Source of the DNA: Oscillospiraceae bacterium | Lineage (GTDB): Bacteria; Bacillota; Clostridia; Oscillospirales; Ruminococcaceae | Direction: 5' to 3' | NCBI GenBank assembly: GCA_018434245.1 | Contig: JAHDPQ010000010.1 | Span: 1-48,983, forward strand | Length of the DNA: 48,983 nucleotides | In this document: one piece after another, positions 24,962 to 33,469 of the stretch | Layout of the letters: the number at the start of each line of letters is the position of its first letter | How positions within the stretch are numbered: the first letter of the stretch is position 1 | Position numbers and translations under genes: made by a program | Notes under the pieces: generated by a model | Database searches by the model: none | What the model was told of the DNA's origin: nothing | Seen by the model: only the letters and a program-made list of their open reading frames with translations

Positions 24962-25852
24962 ATGAAAACTCATGCTCCACCCCGTGAGGTGATTATTTCG
25001 GTACAGCACCTCTCCAAAATATACAAAGTTGGTGCCGAACGGGTTGTTGCCCTGCACAACATCAATCTGGATATTCTCACCGGGCAGGTGATCTGCATCA
25101 TCGGCACCTCCGGTTCGGGCAAGAGCACCCTGCTTAACCAGCTGGCGGGACTGGAAAAACCCACCAGCGGAAAGGTGCTGATCGGCGGCCGCAACATCTC
25201 CGCCTTTACTGAGGATCAGCTGGCCCGATTCCGGCAGCGACACATCGGGTTTATCTTTCAGTCCTACAACCTGATGCCCGCCATGACTGCCCTGGAAAAT
25301 GTGCAGATGCCCCTGATCTTCCGGGGAGTATCCAAACAGGCCCGGAACAAGGCGGCCAAGCGGGCTCTCAAGGAAGTGGGATTGGCCGAGCGAATGCGCC
25401 ACAAGCCCAACCAGATGTCGGGGGGACAGCAGCAGCGTGTGGGAATTGCCCGGGCCTTTGTGGCCATGCCCCGCATTATCTTTGCCGACGAGCCCACCGG
25501 AAACCTGGACACCCGCACCACCATTGAGGTGATGCGCATGATGGTGCGCATGAGCCGGGAAAACAACCAGACTCTGGTGATTGTCACACACGATCGGGAA
25601 ATTGCCGAGTATGCCGACCGGATTGTCACCATACGGGATGGGGTACTCATTGAAGATAAGCTTAACAAATCTTTAGCGGATCGCCCCGAGGACGAGCAGG
25701 CCATGCTGGAACGGGAAACCGACCCCGTGAGACAGCAAGAGCCGCAAGGGGAAACAGGGGCTACACCATCCTCCCCCGAACAGGAAAAGGCAACATCAGA
25801 ACTTGAGGAATACAGCCCCGAAGACATGCGGGAGCAAAGGAGCGGGCAATGA
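24962..25852 (+). CDS. MacB/LolD-type ABC transporter ATP-binding protein with C-terminal extension
   Basis: A 296-residue ATPase: Walker A GTSGSGKST, Q-loop FIFQSYNLMPAMTALENV, signature MSGGQQQRVGIARAF, Walker B IIFADEPTGNLD, H-loop VTHD. This is the MacB/LolD/FtsE branch that works with FtsX-like permeases. Beyond about residue 235 it has an acidic, Gln/Glu/Pro-rich tail of some 60 residues not usual for the family. RBS AAAGGA precedes the ATG. Its stop overlaps the next gene (ATGA), the first of two tight junctions in a three-gene operon. Confidence 0.93.
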   Translation: MKTHAPPREVIISVQHLSKIYKVGAERVVALHNINLDILTGQVICIIGTSGSGKSTLLNQLAGLEKPTSGKVLIGGRNISAFTEDQLARFRQRHIGFIFQSYNLMPAMTALENVQMPLIFRGVSKQARNKAAKRALKEVGLAERMRHKPNQMSGGQQQRVGIARAFVAMPRIIFADEPTGNLDTRTTIEVMRMMVRMSRENNQTLVIVTHDREIAEYADRIVTIRDGVLIEDKLNKSLADRPEDEQAMLERETDPVRQQEPQGETGATPSSPEQEKATSELEEYSPEDMREQRSGQ

Positions 25853-27732
25853 AAAACCAGAAGATGATAGCAAGAGTGATGGCAGGGCTGCTGGCCGTAC
25901 TGATGATCGGCGGAGTTTGTATGCAGCTGTTCAGCGTCATGGCCAGCGCGGCTCAAAGCAGTGTTACCATAGATGAGATGACCTATACCAACAATGAGGG
26001 AGTAACCAATCTTACCTCGGGTAAAACCGTCAATGTGACCATGACCTTTATTGACCGACAGGAGACCGCAACGGCTCATCCCCTAAAGAATTGCAAAGGT
26101 GATGAAAAAACTATTAACAACAAATCCGATATCAAATTGGGTAGCGGATTTAGAACCTCCAGCGACACTACCATGAAGGTTGTGGTTACTGATTTCGTGG
26201 CCAATGTGGACGAGGGCTACAGTATTGCTTATGTTATGGTTTATCTGAATAAAGTGGTTTATAACGGCCCACCTAAGTCCCTGCATGTGAGAGATACCGT
26301 TGTTAAATTCCCTAACGCCACAGATTCATATAATATAAACGTAAGTGCCTCTATTCCCGACTTTTACTTTAGCAAGAGCGGCGGCGGTTCCACCGACGAT
26401 GACGACGATGAAACCTTTACCTCCGACATTGTCATCGAGAGCGTGTTTGCCCGGGACAAAAACGGAGCCATCATCAGAGAGGTGACCAAGGATACCGCCC
26501 CCTTTACTCTGGACATCGTCTACACCGACCGGGGATTTCGGCCGGAGCACGAGGATGAATTTAGCGACGATACCCTCTTTGCCTACATCACCGATGCCGG
26601 AGACTTTATTCCTCAAGGCACCAACCGGGGAACTCTTAAGCGAACCGCCTCCTCCGATGGGGATCCTCCCCGGTTCCGGGTCTCCTTCGACAACCTGAAG
26701 TACGGCGGTGCCACCTCCAACTTTGCCAAGCTGGATTTCCGGGTGCAGTATCTGGTCTACGGCGAAAACATCTCGGGTACCGGCTCGGCCCGGCTCTATT
26801 CCATCAAGTCAGACGGAGACGGCACCGACGATGAAACCGCACCTCCCACCCCTTATATCATCATCAGCCAGTACGATCTGGGAGCGGAGCAGATTGAGGC
26901 GGGCAACACCTTTACCCTTTCTCTCAACTTTGCCAACACCAGCAGCGATCTGGCGCTGGAAAACATTATGATGGTGGTCAACCCTGTTTCCACCGAGCAG
27001 CAGCAGAGCTTTTTGTCCATTGCCTCTGCCACCAACACCTACTACTACAATTCCCTGTCGGCAGGGGCAACCCTTTCCCAGAATGTGGATATTTTGGTCA
27101 AGGCATCTGCCACGGTGGGCAGTCAGGCCATCAGCGTAGATTTTAAATACGAGTATCTGGTAGATAAAAAACGGGAATCCGGCACCACCAGTACCACTAT
27201 TTATATTCCCATCACCCAGATCGACCGCTTTACCGTAGACCCTATCACCGATTTTTCCGAGTGGATGCAGGTAGGGGAGGAAGGATACGTCACCGTCTCC
27301 TTTGTCAACCGGGGTAAATCCCCCACCTACAACGTCACCGGATACCTGCTGGACAGCGAGGGTAATCAGGGTCAGACCGAGCACTTTGGTAATCTGGAGG
27401 CGGGAGCCAATGGCACTCTGGACTTTACCCTGATGCCCGAAATGCCCGGAGATTATGAGGGCAAAATTATTATCCGGTACGAGGACGAAAACGGCGAGGA
27501 CAAAGAGGTTCCCGTCACCTTTACCGCCTTTGTGGAGGAGCCGTGGTACCCCGATCCCAACGATCCCGGCATGATCGATCCGGGAATGATGGAGCCACAG
27601 GAGCCTTCTACCCCTTGGTGGAAGTACCTGTTATTTGTAGCAGGGGGACTGGCCATTGCCGTGCCTATCGCTCTGTATCTTGCCAAGCGTGTCATGGCCA
27701 AGGGAAGAGAGGAAATGGATGAAGATTTCTGA
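25849..27732 (+). CDS. Membrane-anchored extracellular protein with CARDB-like domains, ABC partner
   Basis: A 627-residue protein: signal peptide (LLAVLMIGGVCMQLFSVMA), an extracellular region to about residue 590 containing a GGGSTDDDDDE linker near residue 180 and beta-rich segments such as AGNTFTLSLNFANTSSDLALENI and GEEGYVTVSFVNRGKSPTYNV that look like CARDB/NEW3-type Ig folds, a Pro/Met-rich stalk, and one C-terminal helix (YLLFVAGGLAIAVPIALYL). It lies where an HlyD-like adaptor would be in MacAB operons but is not HlyD-like. It likely forms the extracellular part of the ABC complex. Function inferred from position. Confidence 0.82.
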   Translation: MKNQKMIARVMAGLLAVLMIGGVCMQLFSVMASAAQSSVTIDEMTYTNNEGVTNLTSGKTVNVTMTFIDRQETATAHPLKNCKGDEKTINNKSDIKLGSGFRTSSDTTMKVVVTDFVANVDEGYSIAYVMVYLNKVVYNGPPKSLHVRDTVVKFPNATDSYNINVSASIPDFYFSKSGGGSTDDDDDETFTSDIVIESVFARDKNGAIIREVTKDTAPFTLDIVYTDRGFRPEHEDEFSDDTLFAYITDAGDFIPQGTNRGTLKRTASSDGDPPRFRVSFDNLKYGGATSNFAKLDFRVQYLVYGENISGTGSARLYSIKSDGDGTDDETAPPTPYIIISQYDLGAEQIEAGNTFTLSLNFANTSSDLALENIMMVVNPVSTEQQQSFLSIASATNTYYYNSLSAGATLSQNVDILVKASATVGSQAISVDFKYEYLVDKKRESGTTSTTIYIPITQIDRFTVDPITDFSEWMQVGEEGYVTVSFVNRGKSPTYNVTGYLLDSEGNQGQTEHFGNLEAGANGTLDFTLMPEMPGDYEGKIIIRYEDENGEDKEVPVTFTAFVEEPWYPDPNDPGMIDPGMMEPQEPSTPWWKYLLFVAGGLAIAVPIALYLAKRVMAKGREEMDEDF

Positions 27733-29080
27733 CCTGCTGGGCACCTGCCTGCGCAATCTGTCCCGACGCAAGCTGCGCACCATCCTCACGGTGATCGGGG
27801 TGGTGGTGGGCACCTGTTTTATTGTGTTGCCCATCTCACTGGGCATCGCCATCAGCGAAAACAACCAGAAGATGCTGGAGCAATGGGGAGATTTGACTCT
27901 CATTGAGGTGAACAACTACGGCAACACCGAAACCTCTCTGGACGATGCAGCCATCGATGCTATTCGGATGATTCCGGGGGTGGAGGTTGCCACTCCCATT
28001 ATGCAGATGCAGATACAGGGCAGCACCAGAATTTTTGCAGGGCGGAAAAACCGCTATCAATGGTATGCGTGGAATGTGACCGGGATGAGCGCCGATGCTC
28101 TTTCCAAGCTGGGCTATACCGCCGCCGAAGGAAGAATGCTCACCTCCGACGATGAGGGGAGCAAAAAGCTTAGGGTGATGTTTGGCGACCGCACCGCCTA
28201 CGACTTTGAGGACACCAAAAAGCGGTGGCCCAACAATAGAATCGATTACTGGTCGGTGGAAGAAGGGGGCGAACTGCCCGATCCCTTCTTCAATCCACTG
28301 GAAACCGAACTGGTCTACCAGCTGGACCCCGCGCGAGACACCGCCAAGCCCCTTACCTATAATCTGGAAGTGGTAGGTATCTTTAAAGGGGATTACCGCC
28401 GGGGCTACGAGACGGTGTACGGCGCTGTCATGGACATTGAGGACATGAAGCGCATCCAAAAGGAATACGAAAAGGCGAACAATATCAAAAAGGATAAAGA
28501 CGCTGCCAAAGGTTACGAAAACGTCAAGGTGAAATGCATCACCATGGACCATGTGGCGGCAGTGGAACAGGCCATCCATGATTTGGGCTTTGTTAACACC
28601 TACTCCATGGAGCAGGAGCGTCAGAGTATGCAGGAAAGCGCCCGCCAAACCCAGATGATTCTTGGCTTTATCGGCGGTGTTGTGATGATTGCCTCAGCGG
28701 TTTCCATCATGAACACCATGTATACCGCCGTCATTGAGCGCACCCGAGAGATCGGCATCATGAAGGTGCTGGGCTGCGAGCTGGCTCAAATTAGGGCCAT
28801 CTTCCTCATCGAAGCAGGGCTCATCGGCTTTATGGGAGGGGTGATGGGGGACGGCATCTCCTACATCGGCTCCTATATCCTCAACCTCATCGGCAGCACT
28901 GTACAGGAAGAGGGCCGCCGGGGAATGGCGGAGGCCTTTGTTACCAAGATGAGCATCATCCCTCCGTGGTTGGCGGTTACCGGACTGGTGTTCGCCACAC
29001 TGGTGGGGGTTATCTCTGGAGTTTATCCCGCTCACCGGGCGGTCAAGGTCAGCGCCTTGGAGGCCATCCGCACCGAATAA
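27719..29080 (+). CDS. MacB/FtsX-type ABC transporter permease
   Basis: A 453-residue permease: N-terminal KISDLLGTCLRNLSRRKLRTILTVIGVVVG (MacB_PCD start), a large extracellular domain between residues about 45 and 315, and three C-terminal helices around ASAVSIMNTMYTAVIERTREIGIMKVLG, the FtsX signature. The ATG at 27719 overlaps the previous gene by 14 bases. Such proteins do not move substrates across the membrane in the usual way but couple ATP hydrolysis to extracytoplasmic work or lipid/peptide extrusion. Confidence 0.92.
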   Translation: MKISDLLGTCLRNLSRRKLRTILTVIGVVVGTCFIVLPISLGIAISENNQKMLEQWGDLTLIEVNNYGNTETSLDDAAIDAIRMIPGVEVATPIMQMQIQGSTRIFAGRKNRYQWYAWNVTGMSADALSKLGYTAAEGRMLTSDDEGSKKLRVMFGDRTAYDFEDTKKRWPNNRIDYWSVEEGGELPDPFFNPLETELVYQLDPARDTAKPLTYNLEVVGIFKGDYRRGYETVYGAVMDIEDMKRIQKEYEKANNIKKDKDAAKGYENVKVKCITMDHVAAVEQAIHDLGFVNTYSMEQERQSMQESARQTQMILGFIGGVVMIASAVSIMNTMYTAVIERTREIGIMKVLGCELAQIRAIFLIEAGLIGFMGGVMGDGISYIGSYILNLIGSTVQEEGRRGMAEAFVTKMSIIPPWLAVTGLVFATLVGVISGVYPAHRAVKVSALEAIRTE

Positions 29081-29090
29081 TGCCTATGCT

Positions 29091-29127
29091 AAGAGCTGTC
29101 CTCACGCTGGGGGGACAGCTCTTTCTT
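29091..29127 (+). terminator. Intrinsic terminator of the ABC operon
   Basis: An 11-bp stem AAGAGCTGTCC/GGACAGCTCTT is followed by TCTTATAT, 10 bases after the permease stop. Confidence 0.8.
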
Positions 29128-29151
29128 ATATCTGAGAATTTAAGAAACCCC

Positions 29152-29180
29152 TTTACAGGGCAGGGGGATTATGCTACAAT
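29152..29180 (+). promoter_or_regulatory. Sigma-A promoter of the pheA leader
   Basis: TTTACA, exactly 17 bases, TACAAT. Transcription would begin near 29187, 45 bases before the leader peptide start and about 330 before pheA. Confidence 0.7.
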
Positions 29181-29231
29181 GTGACACAATCTCAGACTCA
29201 GTTTGCACGGAGCAGATTAAGAGGTGCCGTG

Positions 29232-29330
29232 ATGGTATACGCTGTTACTTTAGTCGGCTACGTTTTCTTTTTTAGCTTTACCGGCTTTGGAAAGGGTAAG
29301 GCTTATTTGCGTTTGGCCGACAGGGATTGA
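29232..29330 (+). CDS. Phe-rich leader peptide of pheA (attenuation control)
   Basis: A 32-codon ORF with GAGGTG 7 bases before its ATG. The product has five Phe and three Tyr, including YVFFFSFTGF at residues 10-19 (Phe codons at 29265-29273, 29277 and 29286). It lies between a consensus promoter and a strong terminator, directly ahead of the phenylalanine-biosynthesis gene. Phe-codon run, short length, position and overlapping RNA pairings all fit a leader peptide whose translation senses charged tRNA-Phe. It may have no function as a protein. A tiny membrane protein is the alternative. Confidence 0.75.
   Translation: MVYAVTLVGYVFFFSFTGFGKGKAYLRLADRD
29253..29328 (+). promoter_or_regulatory. 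Attenuator segments 1 and 2 of the pheA leader
   Basis: Segment 1 (29253-29259, GTCGGCT) pairs over 7 bp with 29315-29321 (GGCCGAC), one pair a G-U. Segment 2 (29316-29328) can instead pair over 11 bp, with two single-base bulges, with the left arm of the terminator (29365-29375), forming an antiterminator. A ribosome stalled at the Phe codons would cover segment 1 and free segment 2; one reaching the stop codon at 29328-29330 would cover segment 2 and let the terminator form. Confidence 0.65.
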
Positions 29331-29364
29331 TGCTCCGCACTAAAATGCAACCGCTGCATGTGGG

Positions 29365-29397
29365 AGTCCCGTGGCAAACGCCATGGGACTCTTTTTT
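29365..29397 (+). terminator. Attenuator terminator upstream of pheA
   Basis: AGTCCCGTGGC (29365-29375), loop AAAC, GCCATGGGACT (29380-29390), one G-U pair in 11, followed by CTTTTTTAT. It is 118 bases before pheA and 35 after the leader peptide stop, so full termination would silence pheA unless the antiterminator forms. Confidence 0.85.
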
Positions 29398-29514
29398 ATG
29401 GCGGAACCCTGCCAATACAATCAGAACATACAATGGTGACGGCTCTGAATATACCACCGGAGGAAATAAAACGGCGCAAGGTGTGCATCCTGTCATCAGA
29501 AAGGGGAAGATTCC

Positions 29515-30654
29515 ATGGAATTGCAAGATCTGCGCATGAAAATTGATCAGGTAGACACCCAGCTTACCGATTTGTTCTGTCGGCGTATGGAGCTTTGCTC
29601 TCAAGTGGCAAAGCATAAAAAGGGCCAGGGCAAGATGATTCTGGATAGAACCCGGGAGCGGGAGATTCTGGCCCGGGTGGGCAGGCAGGCGGGGGAGGAG
29701 CTGGACCTATATGCCCGGATGCTCTATGGGGTTCTGCTGGATTTGAGCAAAGCCTACCAGAGGAGCTTTTATCACAACGAGAGTCAGCTGTCCCAAAAGA
29801 TTCGGCAGGCTGCCGCCGAAAACCGGCCGTTTCCCCGCCGGGGTACCGTGGCCTGTCAGGGGGTGGAGGGAGCCTACTCCCAAATCGCCTGCGACAAGCT
29901 GTTCCCTATGCCCGACATCACCTACTGTTGGGATTTTGAAGGAGTCTTTCAGGCGGTGGAGCAGGGACGCTGCGACTTTGGCATCCTGCCTATCGAAAAT
30001 AGCTCCAACGGCTCGGTCAACCGAGTGTACGATCTGATGCACCGCTATCAGTTCCACATTGTGCGCAGCATTCGGCTCCACATCGACCACAACCTTCTGG
30101 CAAAGCCAGGGGTGCAGTTCTCGGAACTTAAGGAAATCTACTCCCACGAGCAGGCGCTAGGCCAATGCCGGGATTTTTTAAACCAGCACCCCCATATCAA
30201 GATCATCCCCTGCGAAAATACCGCCGTGGCCGCCAAGCTGGTAGCCGAATCGGACCGCAGGGACATTGCCGCTCTGTCCTCCCGCAACTGCGCCGGACTC
30301 TACGGTTTGCAGGTGCTGTCCCACCGGATTCAAAACAGCGAGAACAACTACACCCGCTTTATCTGCATCGCCAAGGATTTGGCCATCTATCCCGGCGCAG
30401 ACCGAATCAGCCTGATGCTCTCGGTGGAGCACACCCCTGGTGCTCTCTACCATATGCTTGCCAAATTTTCGGCTTTGGGGCTGAATTTAACCAAGCTGGA
30501 AAGCCGCCCCATTGCAGGGCGGGACTTTGAATTCCTGTTCTATTTTGACTTGGAAGCCTCCGTCTGGTCCGAGGATGTCATACGCCTGCTGGGGGAATGT
30601 TCCACCCGCGAGCAGCTCTTTGTATTCCTTGGAAGCTACAGTGAGGTGCGATAG
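29515..30654 (+). CDS. pheA: Bifunctional chorismate mutase / prephenate dehydratase (P-protein)
   Basis: A 379-residue enzyme making phenylpyruvate from chorismate. Residues 1-85 are an AroQ-type chorismate mutase (LRMKIDQVDTQLTDLFCRRM, with a C-terminal helical end); residues about 110-285 a prephenate dehydratase (GVEGAYSQIAC, LPIENSSNGSV, NYTRFICIA, where TRF is the catalytic motif); residues about 298-375 an ACT domain (EHTPGALYHMLAKF, KLESRPI) that binds phenylalanine for feedback inhibition. The ATG follows AAGGGGAAG by 7 bases. A Phe-rich leader peptide and terminator upstream suggest transcription attenuation. No other aromatic pathway genes are adjacent. Confidence 0.95.
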   Translation: MELQDLRMKIDQVDTQLTDLFCRRMELCSQVAKHKKGQGKMILDRTREREILARVGRQAGEELDLYARMLYGVLLDLSKAYQRSFYHNESQLSQKIRQAAAENRPFPRRGTVACQGVEGAYSQIACDKLFPMPDITYCWDFEGVFQAVEQGRCDFGILPIENSSNGSVNRVYDLMHRYQFHIVRSIRLHIDHNLLAKPGVQFSELKEIYSHEQALGQCRDFLNQHPHIKIIPCENTAVAAKLVAESDRRDIAALSSRNCAGLYGLQVLSHRIQNSENNYTRFICIAKDLAIYPGADRISLMLSVEHTPGALYHMLAKFSALGLNLTKLESRPIAGRDFEFLFYFDLEASVWSEDVIRLLGECSTREQLFVFLGSYSEVR

Positions 30655-30812
30655 CTACCCGCACCTTGTGATTTTGGGGGAATCCAGCCTGATACCCCAT
30701 CTCCATCCGCTGCACAGAAGTACTGAGCTATTATATAAAAAAATAGATTAGGCTGGAACAAGAAACCATTCTGCAAGGCTCCCCTTGTTTAGAGAATTAG
30801 AAGGGTGCATTG

Positions 30813-31697
30813 CTATTTTTTAAATAATATCTGTTCGGCGTTTTCCCAGCAGATTTTGCGATAGACTTCCCCTTTCAGCCGGCCCTTTTCGTGCATGGCA
30901 TCCAGCCAAAAGGAAAGGCCGATATCCTCCTCCCGGGCACACAGGTCGGTGGCAAAGAAGAGGCGGTCGGAAAACTCCTCCAAAAACGTCAAGGCAAACT
31001 CCTCATCTCGCTTGAGGGCATTGAAACCGCTGTTGGCGGAAAGGTCAGCATAAAGATTACTGTAATGGCGCATCAGCTCCACCACCCGACCGGGCTTTAC
31101 CAAGCCCTTCGGGTATTGATTGCGGTTTTGAGGAGTGACTCCCTGAGCGATCTCGGCCCAAAAGGGCTGGGAGTGGGCAATAAACACAAGGCTTGGAAAG
31201 GTTTGCAGCGCATTTTCCAGACCGGGCAGTCCCACATCGTCCACAAGGCCGTAACAGCCACCCTGCTGTGGTGCTATGTGGAACAATACCGGCATGCCGT
31301 TTTGCTCACAGTGGGAAAACAGGTTTTTCATCAGGGGATCATCAAAAGGCAGGTTGGCTGTAATTTCTCCCAACCCCAGGGCGCCCTGGTCTTTACAGGT
31401 GCGCAGCAAAGAACTAAAATCGCTATTGGGGCTGTTCCCGCAGGCTCGGGGATCGATGTTGCAGAACCAGGAAAAGCGCTCCGGATATTCCCGCACAAGG
31501 GCTAATACCTCGGCGTTGGTTTGGGTAGGGCCCATGTACTCGGGGCTGACTACGGGCAGCAGAATGCCCGACTTAATGCCGTAAGCATCCCATTTGGCCA
31601 ATACTTCTTCCGGCGTCATAAAGTAAGTGCTTTCACCGGTGTGAGGGGCAAGAGGGCGGGTCCGAAAACAATGCATGTGGGTGTCTATTTTTTGCAC
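30813..31697 (-). CDS. Amidohydrolase_2 (TIM-barrel) family protein
   Basis: A 294-residue metal-dependent hydrolase or decarboxylase of the amidohydrolase_2 family: an N-terminal HxH metal motif IDTHMHCF, VLFHIAP and IAHSQPFW further on, and a late ATDLCAREED carrying the conserved Asp. The start is a GTG 7 bases after AGGAGG; the ATG farther upstream would add a non-family N-terminus containing the RBS. It is last in a long leftward series of genes for a sugar-type ABC importer and two-component system, 173 bases after the response regulator. Members act on aromatic or lactone compounds; substrate not determinable. Confidence 0.83.
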   Translation of the reverse strand: MQKIDTHMHCFRTRPLAPHTGESTYFMTPEEVLAKWDAYGIKSGILLPVVSPEYMGPTQTNAEVLALVREYPERFSWFCNIDPRACGNSPNSDFSSLLRTCKDQGALGLGEITANLPFDDPLMKNLFSHCEQNGMPVLFHIAPQQGGCYGLVDDVGLPGLENALQTFPSLVFIAHSQPFWAEIAQGVTPQNRNQYPKGLVKPGRVVELMRHYSNLYADLSANSGFNALKRDEEFALTFLEEFSDRLFFATDLCAREEDIGLSFWLDAMHEKGRLKGEVYRKICWENAEQILFKK

Positions 31698-31870
31698 GAT
31701 GCTTCCTCCTGGCTTCAGGCTATAGGAACGGCAAGAATGCCTCTCCAAGCGGTTAAATGTTTGCTGTCCATCGACTAAAAACCTTGCAGGGAGTCAGCCT
31801 GGGGAAATATTTTTCCCGATGATCGGTGTTTGCTTTAATGAATGCAAACTGCAAATATTCCAGCGGATTT
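31698..31870. other. Gap with short palindromes between response regulator and amidohydrolase
   Basis: GTTTGC/GCAAAC (31828-31833 and 31844-31849, 10-base spacer), GGGAAA/TTTCCC with a 4-base loop just before it (from 31802), and CCGATGATCGG between them. No U tract follows in either direction. These may be regulator sites for a separate amidohydrolase promoter; nothing decisive. Confidence 0.35.
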
Positions 31871-33469
31871 TTATAAACTAAGACTGTTGCGGTATTCGGT
31901 AGGCGTCAGGCCAGTTTCCTTTTTAAACACACTGGAAAAATATTTGGTTTCGGGGATGCCAACCCGCTCGGCCACCTCGTACACCTTCAGGCTACTGTCC
32001 TGTAACAGCTCCCGTGCTTTTGCAATGCGTGCCTGCAGCAGAATATCCACAAAATTTTTGCCTGTAACTTTTTTGATAATTCTGCTGAGATAGCTGGTGT
32101 TGACGTGGACACGGCCTGCCACATCGCCAAGGGTAATGTTGTCCGGATAAGTTTCCCGGATATATGCCAGTGCCTCATCTACCACGCAATGAAAGTAGCG
32201 GATATTGCTGTCCTGATTGGCGCCCACCAGCCGGCACACGGTTTGGGCCAGCTGCTTTGCCACATCTTCGGCTGTGCGCAGGGTGATGATGCGGGCATAC
32301 ATGTCGCTGGTAATAGCTTGATCCTTGGGGCTGATCAACGCCCAGAGCTCCAGTGTCTTAAACAGGGTGACGGTAAATTCGATATAGCAGGCTTTGGCCT
32401 CCTCCACGGCTCTGCTGCGGTAGGCCGGGCCCGACAGTATATCCGCCAGCAACTGCTCCAAACCCCCGCCCAGCACCACCGCTCTCCGGATATACTCGGC
32501 CACCTGCTTTGCATCGGCTGAGTAGTCGGGCTTTTGGGGAGCTTGGGAGAGGCTTTCGGCCAGGTTTTGATAGCTGATGACGGAGTGTGCTCCCACATAG
32601 CAGGTATGGGAGCATGCCTTGGCCGCCTGATAATAGTAAAACCGCATGCGCTCCAAGGCTGAAAAGCATTCGCTTACCCCGCAGGAAACGGTGAGCCCCA
32701 AAAGGTCTTCCACAACGCCAATGGCTTTTTCCAGCGCGGACAGCACCTGCTCTTCCGGCTGGGGCATCAATACCGCCAGATACCGGTCGATTCCCACCTC
32801 CAGCAGATAGGCTGGCATATGGGGACGCAGCTGGTCCAACAGAAGATTTTTCAGTGTATACAAGGCGGACTGATGATGATATTCCGAACTTTCCGGTCCT
32901 GGGTAGGGTCCTACTTCCAGTACGGCAACCTGATAACGGGCACTAACCAGGTTGAAGAACTCAATTTTTCGCTCCACCTCTTTTGGGGCGGGGGGCAAGA
33001 ATAGAATCTGGCTTAAAAAGCGTTCCCTCAGCTCGTCCTTGCTGGTTTCCAGCATATGGCGGAACAGGTGGTGTTCTTCTTCCAGAGTTTTTTGCCTTTC
33101 CAGTGCACACACTGTTCGGGCCAGAGCACTGCGCAGCTCGGTGGGGTCCACGGGCTTTAGGATATATTCATCCGCCCCGCTCTGAATTGCTTGCTGAGCA
33201 TAGGCGAATTTATCGTGCCCAGTTAAAAAAATGATACGGGTACCGGGTGCCGTTTTGCGCACCCGTGCAGCCAGATCCAATCCACTTTTGCCCGGCATCT
33301 CAATATCGCACAGAAGGATTTCGGGGTGCAGGCGTTCCATCTGCAGAAGAGCCTCCTCATAGTTCTGGGCTTCGCCCGCCACAAAGCAGCCCTCTTGCTC
33401 GTAATCCATGAGAAGGCGCAGGTGCCTGCGTGTGTTCATCTCATCGTCTACCAACAGAATCTTATGCAT
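31871..33469 (-). CDS. AraC-type response regulator, YesN family
   Basis: A 532-residue regulator: receiver domain (ILLVDDE, phospho-acceptor Asp in LLCDIEMPGKSG, FLTGHDKF, ILKPVD), a long central region (about residues 150-420), and a C-terminal pair of AraC helix-turn-helices (LGDVAGRVHVNTSYLSRII and VYEVAERVGIPETKYFSSVF). GGAGG lies 6 bases before the ATG, which overlaps the kinase stop by 8 bases. It probably activates the adjacent sugar importer in response to its kinase. Confidence 0.93.
   Translation of the reverse strand: MHKILLVDDEMNTRRHLRLLMDYEQEGCFVAGEAQNYEEALLQMERLHPEILLCDIEMPGKSGLDLAARVRKTAPGTRIIFLTGHDKFAYAQQAIQSGADEYILKPVDPTELRSALARTVCALERQKTLEEEHHLFRHMLETSKDELRERFLSQILFLPPAPKEVERKIEFFNLVSARYQVAVLEVGPYPGPESSEYHHQSALYTLKNLLLDQLRPHMPAYLLEVGIDRYLAVLMPQPEEQVLSALEKAIGVVEDLLGLTVSCGVSECFSALERMRFYYYQAAKACSHTCYVGAHSVISYQNLAESLSQAPQKPDYSADAKQVAEYIRRAVVLGGGLEQLLADILSGPAYRSRAVEEAKACYIEFTVTLFKTLELWALISPKDQAITSDMYARIITLRTAEDVAKQLAQTVCRLVGANQDSNIRYFHCVVDEALAYIRETYPDNITLGDVAGRVHVNTSYLSRIIKKVTGKNFVDILLQARIAKARELLQDSSLKVYEVAERVGIPETKYFSSVFKKETGLTPTEYRNSLSL

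Noticed and set aside
29180-29514. T-box riboswitch upstream of pheA
   Set aside because: The conserved T-box antiterminator sequence (AGGGTGGNACCGCG-like) and stem I features are absent; the leader-peptide model explains the structure better.
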